Shown here in pieces: positions 1 through 5,130 of a stretch of DNA of 5,130 nt; the stretch's first letter is position 1, and every line of letters starts with the position of its first letter. Source of the stretch: Chlamydiota bacterium (GTDB lineage Bacteria; Chlamydiota; Chlamydiia; Chlamydiales; SLFE01); NCBI GenBank assembly GCA_011065065.1, contig JAAKFL010000147.1, forward strand, positions 1 to 5,130. Reading direction: 5' to 3'. Under the pieces are notes generated by a model, which saw only the letters and a program-made list of their open reading frames with translations, had not been told where the DNA came from and searched no databases. Position numbers and translations under genes: made by a program.

Positions 1-1272
1 TTTGGTGGATCGACCATGAATTGGGGATCCCGTTGTCGTCCCTTAGATGAGATTGATTTTGAAAAACGCAATTGGATTCCATACAGTGGATGGCCATTTA
101 AGAAAAGTGATCTGGATGCGTTCTATGAGAGAGCTCAGAAGATTTGTCAATTGGGTGATTACAATTATGATCCTGACTATTGGATAAAATCAAAAGATGC
201 TTTACTGAAACTTAAAGATAGTAGGATCTCTCATTCGGTTTTTCAATTTGCGAAAAGTGGAAAAAAAGATTTTGGAAAGTTGTACCGTAAAGACATTAAA
301 AAAGCATCTAATATTAAAACGTTCCTCTATTCAAATGTCACTCAATTAGTAGTAGATGAATATGTTAATTCTATCAGATATGTACAAGTTACATGTTTAA
401 ACGGTAATACATTTCATGTTAATGCAAAGCATTTCATATTAGCAACTGGTGGGATTGAAAACCCGAGAATTTTATTGAACTCAAATATAGGTAACCAGAA
501 TGACCTTGTGGGACGATTCTTTATGGAACATCCTGGACTTTGGAATGGAGGAATACTCTTATTGTCTCATTCATTCCCAAAGTTTTCTCCAAAGATTTAT
601 CAACAACATCCTGTAAAAGATCATGGACTTCAAACAATTTTACAATTAACGTTAGAAACGAAAATAAAAAGTCGACTAGGTAATTATTTCTGTTGCATGG
701 GAAACTTTGTAACAATGAAATCTTCTGATTTTTATTACTATTCTCCTGAAAGAGCTATAAGGAGAACTCATCAAGTAATTGCTCCTTTTGACAAGATGGT
801 GACAAAATCAAATTATGTTAAAAATGATGCCGAGTATTTTCATTTTTGGGAAGAGGCAGAACAAATACCTAATCCCGAAAGTCGAGTTACTCTAATGGAT
901 GAAAAAGACGCCTTGGGTATGCCCCGAATAAAATTGAATTGGAAGTTAAGTCAAATTGATATCAATAATTTTAAACGTTCTAGGCAGATCATGGCCGAAG
1001 CCATAGCACACTCTGGCTTAGGAAGGGTAAAATTGGAAGAACCAATCACATTTGGGTGGAATAAACATCATATGGGAACAACGCGGATGCATGAAAATCC
1101 CAAATTGGGGGTTGTGAACAGCGATTGTAAAGTTCATAACATTACAAACCTATATATTGCTGGGTCATCTGTGTTTCCAACGGGAGGAGCGTCTAACCCA
1201 ACATTAACCATTGTGGCTCTTGCAATAAGATTGGCTGATCATATAAAAAATAGAGTGGTTAATCATGAATAA
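1..1272 (+). CDS. GMC-family FAD-dependent oxidoreductase, N-terminus cut by window edge
   Basis: This is the C-terminal part (423 codons in frame from base 1) of a glucose-methanol-choline family flavoenzyme, which oxidises an alcohol or sugar hydroxyl using FAD. The reading frame is open to the left edge: the bases before the first ATG (16) encode FGGST, which runs straight into MNWGSRCRPLDEIDF, the family's conserved GGS..WG segment. That ATG is therefore internal, and the FAD-binding GxGxxG lies outside the window. Visible motifs are ATGGIENPRILL (about 442 to 477), the C-terminal HHMGTTRM (1066 to 1089) with the expected catalytic histidine, and GGASNPTLT (1183 to 1209) with the second catalytic-site asparagine (1195). 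No signal peptide can be assessed. It overlaps the next gene, a probable small subunit, by 8 bases, which suggests a dehydrogenase complex rather than a stand-alone oxidase. The substrate is unknown. The family call is secure. Confidence 0.93.
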   Translation, partial: FGGSTMNWGSRCRPLDEIDFEKRNWIPYSGWPFKKSDLDAFYERAQKICQLGDYNYDPDYWIKSKDALLKLKDSRISHSVFQFAKSGKKDFGKLYRKDIKKASNIKTFLYSNVTQLVVDEYVNSIRYVQVTCLNGNTFHVNAKHFILATGGIENPRILLNSNIGNQNDLVGRFFMEHPGLWNGGILLLSHSFPKFSPKIYQQHPVKDHGLQTILQLTLETKIKSRLGNYFCCMGNFVTMKSSDFYYYSPERAIRRTHQVIAPFDKMVTKSNYVKNDAEYFHFWEEAEQIPNPESRVTLMDEKDALGMPRIKLNWKLSQIDINNFKRSRQIMAEAIAHSGLGRVKLEEPITFGWNKHHMGTTRMHENPKLGVVNSDCKVHNITNLYIAGSSVFPTGGASNPTLTIVALAIRLADHIKNRVVNHE

Positions 1273-1741
1273 GAAGATTTCGCGTCGACAATTTATTACC
1301 TCTGCTGGTGCGCTCGGTTTAGGAGCTTTTGCCTATTTAACACCTGGTTGGTTATCTGCTTTTCTGATTGGTGGCAACAAGAAAGAAGATTTTGAATGGA
1401 TTAGGTCTTACCTTACCAAGATATTCCCAGACAAACAACATGCATTAGGGGTTGGAGCAACTTATTTAAGGTTAAAGCCAAATGAGAAGGATATCAATTT
1501 TCTTATTAAAAAAATCTGTACTGGAAAAGAAGAATTTTTTAAAAGCAAATTGATAAAGGGTAGCACAGAAGTTTTTGACGAGCATATTAGGAAACAACAT
1601 TTAGATGATTTACAGAATAGTCATGTTGTATATGTTGATGGATGGGTACTTTCACAAACTGAAGCTAGGATTTATGGTCTTGTAAAGCTTCTTTGGAGTG
1701 ACAGTTTACAACTCTCAAAAGATTATCTTTTTAGGTTATGA
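1265..1741 (+). CDS. Twin-arginine signal protein, probable small subunit of the GMC dehydrogenase
   Basis: A 158-aa protein starting with a classical Tat signal: KK, then S6-R7-R8-Q9-F10-I11, then a Gly/Ala/Leu-rich hydrophobic stretch (about residues 13 to 25). AFA at 21 to 23 is a possible but uncertain cleavage site, and the segment could instead stay as a membrane anchor. The rest is a small charged helical domain ending in WVLSQTEAR (residues 127 to 135), which I recognise from small subunits and Tat proteins encoded beside GMC dehydrogenases (gluconate 2-dehydrogenase subunit 3 type). In characterised complexes of this kind the small subunit carries the Tat signal and exports the folded flavoprotein with it. 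That role is inferred here from adjacency. The ATG overlaps the end of the GMC gene, with only a weak purine stretch upstream (AGAG at 1252 to 1255), so translational coupling is likely. No cysteine-based cofactor motif or cytochrome c CxxCH is seen. Confidence 0.75.
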   Translation: MNKKISRRQFITSAGALGLGAFAYLTPGWLSAFLIGGNKKEDFEWIRSYLTKIFPDKQHALGVGATYLRLKPNEKDINFLIKKICTGKEEFFKSKLIKGSTEVFDEHIRKQHLDDLQNSHVVYVDGWVLSQTEARIYGLVKLLWSDSLQLSKDYLFRL

Positions 1742-2877
1742 AAAAAATCGGCATCATAGGTACGGGATATATTGCCCGGGGTATCTTCAGACTCATCCAA
1801 AAAGCAGAGGGCTTTTGTGTCTCAAAAGCTCTAACGCGCCGTAATATTGATACTGTAACAAATCCCCCGCGGGAATTTTTGACCAATTCGGTTCAGGAAT
1901 TGGTCGATAATTCGGATCTTATTGTTGAGTGCTCAGGTGATGCTATACACGCTACAGAAGTACTTTGTCACGTAGTACAAGCTTCACTTCCCATTGTTAC
2001 GATGGATGCTGAACTACAAGCGACTACCGGATCTTATTTTGCAAAGAATGGTTATTTTAGCGAAGCTGAAGGAGATCAACCCGGCTGTTTGGCTCGTCTA
2101 AAAAATGAAGCTGAAGATATGGGCTTTCATGTTTTAGCGTATGTTAACATAAAAGGCTTCCTTAATCATCATCCGACCAAAGAAGAGATGGATTATTGGT
2201 CCGCAAAACAAGGGATTAGTTTGGAACAGACAACGTCTTTTACAGATGGGACCAAACTTCAGATAGAACAAGCTTTAGTTGCTAATGGTCTCGGTGCGAC
2301 AATCGCACAGAATGGGCTGATAGGGGGCAATATTGAAAACATCAAAGATACATCATATCTTGCTGAAAAAGCCAAGGAGTTAAAACTTCCGATAAGCGAC
2401 TACATTATTTCTCCACAATCATCTGCAGGAGTATTTGTTTTGGTTGAAACAGATCTCATTGAGAATCCTAGAAACTTCAATGTTTATGCCAGCACCATGA
2501 CTGGAGAAGGAAATTATCATATTTTATTGAAACCGTTTCATTTTTGCTTCTTAGAAGTTCTTAAAACGATAAAAGAAGCATTGAATCGGCTACCTCCTCT
2601 TTTAAATAACTCGACTGCTCCGAAGATAGGAGTGGCTTCAATAGCAAAAAGATCTATTAAAAAAGGTGAATTTATAAAAAGAGCTTTAGGCGGTTTTGAT
2701 GTGCGTGGTATTGCTGTAAAAATTAAAGAGCATCCCGAGCACGTTCCGATAGCCCTTCTAGCAAACGCTCAAATTATCCGTAACTTAGAGCCCGAGCAAG
2801 AGATCACATGGGACGACGTTGAACTGCCAGAAAGTAAAGCTCTATCCATTTATCAAGATATTTTCAAAGGACTTTAA
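1738..2877 (+). CDS. NAD(P)-binding oxidoreductase with C-terminal SAF domain (COG4091 type)
   Basis: A 379-aa cytoplasmic protein. The N-terminus is a Rossmann fold with the dinucleotide-binding G8-T-G10-Y-I-A13, followed by LIVECSGDAIHA, typical of the homoserine-dehydrogenase-like NAD-binding domain. The middle carries E-G112-D-Q-P-G116 and the FTDGTK segment (168 to 173) followed by ALVANGLG, hallmarks I associate with the 'predicted homoserine dehydrogenase with SAF domain' family. Residues about 296 to 372 (VASIAKRSIKKGE through LEPEQEITWDDVELP) form a SAF domain, the small beta-rich module shared with sialic-acid synthase C-termini, FlgA and antifreeze proteins. It is shorter than the roughly 430 to 450 residues I recall for the family, partly because it begins directly at the Rossmann fold. 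The start ATG forms ATGA with the preceding stop, so it is probably co-translated. True homoserine dehydrogenase activity is doubtful. A role in making or modifying an unusual sugar or polyol is inferred only from the neighbours. Confidence 0.82.
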   Translation: MKKIGIIGTGYIARGIFRLIQKAEGFCVSKALTRRNIDTVTNPPREFLTNSVQELVDNSDLIVECSGDAIHATEVLCHVVQASLPIVTMDAELQATTGSYFAKNGYFSEAEGDQPGCLARLKNEAEDMGFHVLAYVNIKGFLNHHPTKEEMDYWSAKQGISLEQTTSFTDGTKLQIEQALVANGLGATIAQNGLIGGNIENIKDTSYLAEKAKELKLPISDYIISPQSSAGVFVLVETDLIENPRNFNVYASTMTGEGNYHILLKPFHFCFLEVLKTIKEALNRLPPLLNNSTAPKIGVASIAKRSIKKGEFIKRALGGFDVRGIAVKIKEHPEHVPIALLANAQIIRNLEPEQEITWDDVELPESKALSIYQDIFKGL

Positions 2878-2884
2878 GATCAAA

Positions 2885-3775
2885 TTACCCATATACTATT
2901 GGCCGTTTTGGTTCATCAATAACATCAAGTAAATAACGGGCATATTCGCTATCTTCCATGTTTTGTGCGATTTTATTGATATCTATAGCAGTAATATACC
3001 CCATTCTATAGGCAATTTCTTCTAGACAGGCAATTCTGACCCCTTGTCGTCTTTGAATTGTTTGGATAAATCTTGATGCATCCAGGAGTGATTCAAAGGT
3101 ACCTGTATCCAACCAGGCCATGCCGCGACTCATGATCTCAACATTTAGTTTTCCTTGTTTCAAGTAAATTTGATTTATATCAGTGATTTCCAACTCACCA
3201 CGGGCCGATGGTTTTAAGGACATGGCCATATCGATGACTTTGTTGTCATAAAAATAGAGTCCAGTGACTGCATAACGAGATTTTGGGGTTTTCGGTTTTT
3301 CTTCAATGCTAATAGCTTTTCCTTGACCATCGAATTCAATGACTCCGTATCTTTGAGGATTGTTTACCTTATAAGCAAATATCGTAGCCTCATTCTTCTT
3401 TGATACGGCTTGTTTCAGCTTATTAATCAGATCATTGCCGTAAAAGATGTTGTCTCCCAGAATCATAGCACAATCGTCGTCTTGAATAAAGTCTTTGCCG
3501 ATGATAAATGCTTGTGCCAATCCTTCTGGAGAAGGTTGGATGGCGTAGTGAAGCTTCAGTCCCCATTTGGATCCGTTTCCGAGAAGCTGTTCAAATCGAG
3601 GCGTGTCTTGCGGAGTGGAGATCAAAAGAATGTCGCGAATTCCGGCAAACATCAGTGTGGAGAGCGGATAATAGATAACAGGCTTATCGTAAACGGGTAA
3701 TAGTTGTTTTGATAGTGCTGAAGTAAGAGGATAAAGTCTTGTTCCCGAACCACCAGCTAAAATAATGCCTTTCAT
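2885..3775 (-). CDS. rmlA: Glucose-1-phosphate thymidylyltransferase
   Basis: It condenses dTTP with glucose-1-phosphate to dTDP-glucose and pyrophosphate, the first step to dTDP-L-rhamnose and other dTDP-6-deoxysugars, in the cytoplasm. The 296-aa product is about the family's usual length. It shows the nucleotidyltransferase signature G8-G-S-G-T-R13, SKQLLPVYDKP (22 to 32), QPSPEGLAQAF, the metal-binding LGDNIFYG (D108), EEKP (K160) and WLDTG (D223). I chose the ATG at 3775 because the protein then begins MKGIILAGG, as the family does. A further 11 codons upstream are open but do not fit the family and lie inside rmlB. AAGGA at 3789 to 3785 sits 9 bases before this ATG, and the ATG shares one base with the rmlB stop (TGATG), so the two are co-translated. 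WLDTGT is followed by F where most relatives known to me have H; this is a minor variation. Its stop is 7 bases from the stop of the convergent SAF gene. Confidence 0.97.
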   Translation of the reverse strand: MKGIILAGGSGTRLYPLTSALSKQLLPVYDKPVIYYPLSTLMFAGIRDILLISTPQDTPRFEQLLGNGSKWGLKLHYAIQPSPEGLAQAFIIGKDFIQDDDCAMILGDNIFYGNDLINKLKQAVSKKNEATIFAYKVNNPQRYGVIEFDGQGKAISIEEKPKTPKSRYAVTGLYFYDNKVIDMAMSLKPSARGELEITDINQIYLKQGKLNVEIMSRGMAWLDTGTFESLLDASRFIQTIQRRQGVRIACLEEIAYRMGYITAIDINKIAQNMEDSEYARYLLDVIDEPKRPIVYG

Positions 3776-4839
3776 CAGGAAGTTTCCTTGTAATGCAATT
3801 GTATCCATTTGCGGTATTCACCGCTCATGACTTTTTCTACCCACGTCATATTATTTAGGTACCATTCAATAGTTTTGTGGAAATTAGCCTTAAAGTTTTC
3901 CTTTGGTTTCCAACCTAATTCTTGGCGCATCTTACTGCAATCTATCGAGTAGCGGCGATCATGTCCAGGACGATCCTTGATAAACTGGATCAATGAAGCA
4001 TGTGGGACATATGGTGAATTGGGCTTTAAATCATCGAGAATGGAACATATTGTATGAACGAGATCCATGTTTGTTATTTCGGTTTCGCTTCCAATGTTAT
4101 AATGTTCCCCAGGCTTACCTTTGGAGAGTACGAGGCACAATGCTTCGTAATGTTCATTAACGTATAACCAGTTACGAATATTAAGGCCGTCGCCATAAAT
4201 GGGTAGAATTTTTCCTTGGGTCGCATTGATGATCATTAAAGGGACGAGTTTTTCTGGAAATTGAAAAGGACCATAGTTGTTAGAGCAATGGGTAATGAGT
4301 GTAGGTAAACCATACGTGTTGTGAAATGCGCGCACTAAATGATCTGATGCGGCTTTTGATGCAGAATATGGACTATTTGGAGCATAACGACTTGTTTCTT
4401 TAAAAGGTTCATCTTGTTGGCGAAGCGAACCATATACTTCATCTGTAGAGACGTGGAGGAAACGGAAATGATTTTTACTATGCTCATTCAGATTTTTCCA
4501 ATAATCAAGAGTTTCTTGAAGAAGGTGTAATGTGCCGATAACATTTGTTTGGATGAACGGTGTGGGATCGTATATGGAACGATCAACGTGTGTTTCTGCG
4601 GCAAAATGCACAATTGCTTGAGGCTTATATTGATTTAATAGTTTTCTAATGAGTGCTCTATCTTGGATATCCCCTTGGACGAATATATGGAGGGGATTGT
4701 TTTTTAAAGATTTAAGATTTAAAAGGTTACCGGAGTAGATAAGTTTGTCTAAATTGATTATGGAGTTGGTTTCTTCTTTTAGCCAATTGAGGACAAAGTT
4801 AGATCCAATAAAACCAGCTCCACCCGTAACAAAGATCAT
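3775..4839 (-). CDS. rmlB: dTDP-glucose 4,6-dehydratase
   Basis: It converts dTDP-glucose to dTDP-4-keto-6-deoxyglucose with bound NAD+, the step after RmlA. It is an extended short-chain dehydrogenase/reductase of 354 aa, the normal length. Motifs are the NAD-binding T5-G-G-A-G-F-I-G12, FAAETHVDRS (79 to 88), the catalytic T132-D133-E134 in STDEVYG, the Y158-xxx-K162 pair, CSNNYGPFQFPEKL (185 to 198) and RPGHDRRY near the C-terminus. The ATG at 4839 gives MIFVTGGAGF, the expected N-terminus. The frame stays open to a TTG at 4884, but the extra 15 residues are unlike the family. The ribosome site at 4839 is weak (GGCGAG only 3 bases away), so initiation may be inefficient or structure-dependent. 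The usual RDWLYVEDH reads RNWLYVNEH (residues 222 to 230), a conservative change. It is the first gene of an rmlBA unit. rmlC and rmlD are not in the window. Confidence 0.97.
   Translation of the reverse strand: MIFVTGGAGFIGSNFVLNWLKEETNSIINLDKLIYSGNLLNLKSLKNNPLHIFVQGDIQDRALIRKLLNQYKPQAIVHFAAETHVDRSIYDPTPFIQTNVIGTLHLLQETLDYWKNLNEHSKNHFRFLHVSTDEVYGSLRQQDEPFKETSRYAPNSPYSASKAASDHLVRAFHNTYGLPTLITHCSNNYGPFQFPEKLVPLMIINATQGKILPIYGDGLNIRNWLYVNEHYEALCLVLSKGKPGEHYNIGSETEITNMDLVHTICSILDDLKPNSPYVPHASLIQFIKDRPGHDRRYSIDCSKMRQELGWKPKENFKANFHKTIEWYLNNMTWVEKVMSGEYRKWIQLHYKETS
3785..3789 (-). promoter_or_regulatory. Ribosome binding site that fixes the rmlA start
   Basis: AAGGA on the minus strand, 9 bases before the ATG at 3775, lies within the last codons of rmlB. 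It supports the internal ATG over the longer open frame and shows that rmlA has its own ribosome entry in addition to the TGATG coupling. Confidence 0.7.
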
Positions 4840-4867
4840 AATCTCGCCAACAATACATTTTGTCCCT

Positions 4868-4898
4868 ATGATACTATGTATCAAAAAAATACTATCAT
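4868..4898 (-). repeat. Two overlapping, mutually exclusive inverted repeats before rmlB
   Basis: TGATAC (4869 to 4874), spacer TAT, then GTATCA (4878 to 4883) is a perfect compact palindrome. The same bases can instead pair further: ATGATACTAT (4868 to 4877) matches ATACTATCAT (4889 to 4898) as an inverted repeat at 9 of 10 positions, with an 11-base loop holding the A run (a T run on the minus strand). ATACTAT also occurs as a direct repeat (4871 and 4889, 18 bases apart). The pair lies 29 bases before the rmlB ATG and abuts the hairpin at 4899 to 4930. Confidence 0.6.
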
Positions 4899-4930
4899 GT
4901 ACAACAGTTTATCAGACAGATATGTTGTAC
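4899..4930 (-). repeat. Bulged 12-pair inverted repeat in the rmlB leader
   Basis: GTACAACA (4899 to 4906) is perfectly complementary to TGTTGTAC (4923 to 4930). Inside it, TATC (4910 to 4913) pairs with GATA (4919 to 4922) around the loop AGACA. The only unpaired bases between the two stems are GTT at 4907 to 4909. The result is a hairpin of 8 plus 4 pairs with a 3-base bulge, about 60 bases from the rmlB start. It could be an RNA structure in the leader or, as DNA, a dyad operator. It is not followed at once by a T run on either strand, so a standard terminator is unlikely. Confidence 0.7.
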
Positions 4931-5001
4931 TTAGGAAGTGTGACAAAATAAGTTAAACCTAGAAAACGCAGTTGAAAACGATCTCTAAGCACAATCTTTT
5001 G

Positions 5002-5044
5002 ATCCATAACGGCCTACAACGGAGGGGCCCTTCACCGTTCGGAT
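5002..5044. repeat. GC-rich imperfect inverted repeat
   Basis: ATCC (5002 to 5005) pairs with GGAT (5041 to 5044), and AACGG (5008 to 5012) with CCGTT (5035 to 5039), separated by a 2-by-1 internal loop. Within the 22-base interior, CCT (5013 to 5015) can pair with AGG (5023 to 5025). AACGG is repeated at 5018 to 5022, 10 bases on, giving an alternative partner for CCGTT. The base composition stands out from the AT-rich surroundings. Its role is not evident. Confidence 0.45.
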
Positions 5045-5047
5045 ACA

Positions 5048-5124
5048 TGTCTAAATACACCCCATAGATTCGATCATAACACAACTTTTCAAATTATACA
5101 TCCATTTCATCCTTTATTTAGACA
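5048..5124. repeat. Perfect 10-base inverted repeat around a TATAAT box
   Basis: TGTCTAAATA (5048 to 5057) and its exact reverse complement TATTTAGACA (5115 to 5124) are separated by 57 bases. The interior contains TATAAT on the minus strand (5098 to 5093). Paired sites for one regulator or the ends of a small relic element are both possible; neither can be shown from this window. Confidence 0.5.
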
Positions 5125-5130
5125 AGAATT

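Larger units (their letters stand above)
4840..5130 (-). promoter_or_regulatory. Leader and control region upstream of rmlB
   Basis: About 290 bases with no convincing gene on either strand. It is AT-rich except for a GC-rich patch around 5010 to 5043. As the only sizeable gap in the window and directly upstream of rmlB, it should hold the rmlBA promoter and any gene starting rightward beyond the edge may share it. I found no clean paired -35/-10. TTGTCA at 4946 to 4941 (minus) is a good -35 match but has only a poor -10 after it. TATCAT at 4873 to 4868 is a good -10 match without a -35. A TATAAT lies further up at 5098 to 5093. The region is dense in inverted repeats, listed separately. Confidence 0.6.

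Noticed and set aside
521..715. Minus-strand open frame of 64 codons inside the GMC gene
   Set aside because: It lies wholly antisense to a gene with clear family motifs, and its protein shows no recognisable features.
3410..3700. Plus-strand open frame of 96 codons opposite rmlA
   Set aside because: It is antisense to the conserved N-terminal half of RmlA, and the protein has no recognisable domain.
4840..4884. Upstream extension of RmlB to the TTG at 4884
   Set aside because: The extra 15 residues do not fit the family, whose N-terminus matches the ATG at 4839, and they would be translated through the palindrome.
4884..4930. Hairpin at 4899 to 4930 plus T run as a minus-strand intrinsic terminator
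   Set aside because: The T run starts 9 bases after the stem and the stem is AT-rich, unlike a standard terminator.
4745..4951. Plus-strand open frame of 68 codons over the rmlB start
   Set aside because: About half is antisense to the conserved RmlB N-terminus and the rest covers the leader hairpins. Nothing supports a protein.
4962..4980. Direct repeat GAAAACG, two copies 12 bases apart, as iterons
   Set aside because: Only two short AT-rich copies are present, with no replication features nearby. Chance is the simpler explanation.
4912..5007. Minus-strand 31-codon frame (MDQKIVLRDRF...) ending in the leader hairpin, a possible leader peptide
   Set aside because: The ribosome site is poor (only AGG nearby), there is no run of regulatory codons, and frames this short are expected by chance.
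1..5130. CRISPR array, tRNA, rRNA or intact insertion sequence
   Set aside because: I saw no regularly spaced repeats, no tRNA-like or rRNA-like sequence and no transposase motif.

Overview
This is an AT-rich bacterial window that is almost fully coding. It holds two blocks of genes pointing towards each other. The twin-arginine signal peptide and the dTDP-sugar genes suggest a Gram-negative bacterium, and the window looks like part of a surface-polysaccharide (O-antigen or capsule type) or other sugar-modification locus. Nothing in the sequence fixes the genus.

Left block (+ strand, 1 to 2877): three overlapping genes. The first is a GMC-family flavoprotein oxidoreductase whose N-terminus lies beyond the left edge. 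The second is a 158-aa protein with a twin-arginine signal, resembling the small subunit that accompanies membrane-bound GMC dehydrogenases. The third is a 379-aa NAD(P)-binding protein with a C-terminal SAF domain, of the 'predicted homoserine dehydrogenase with SAF domain' type (COG4091). The overlaps are 8 and 4 bases, so the three are very probably one translationally coupled operon. Their joint substrate is unknown. An oxidation or reduction of a sugar or polyol used in a surface glycan is an inference from context only.

Right block (- strand, 4839 to 2885): rmlB then rmlA, joined by a TGATG stop/start overlap. In pathway order RmlA makes dTDP-glucose from glucose-1-phosphate and dTTP, and RmlB dehydrates it to dTDP-4-keto-6-deoxyglucose. 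The usual rmlC and rmlD are not in the window, so the final sugar (L-rhamnose or another dTDP-6-deoxysugar) cannot be read from here. The stop codons of the two blocks are only 7 bases apart, with no visible terminator between them.

Right end (4840 to 5130): about 290 non-coding bases upstream of rmlB. They hold an unusual concentration of inverted repeats: a 12-pair bulged hairpin, two mutually exclusive hairpins next to it, a GC-rich structured patch, and a 10-base inverted repeat flanking a TATAAT box. This is the most likely place for the control of rmlBA and is the least explained part of the window.
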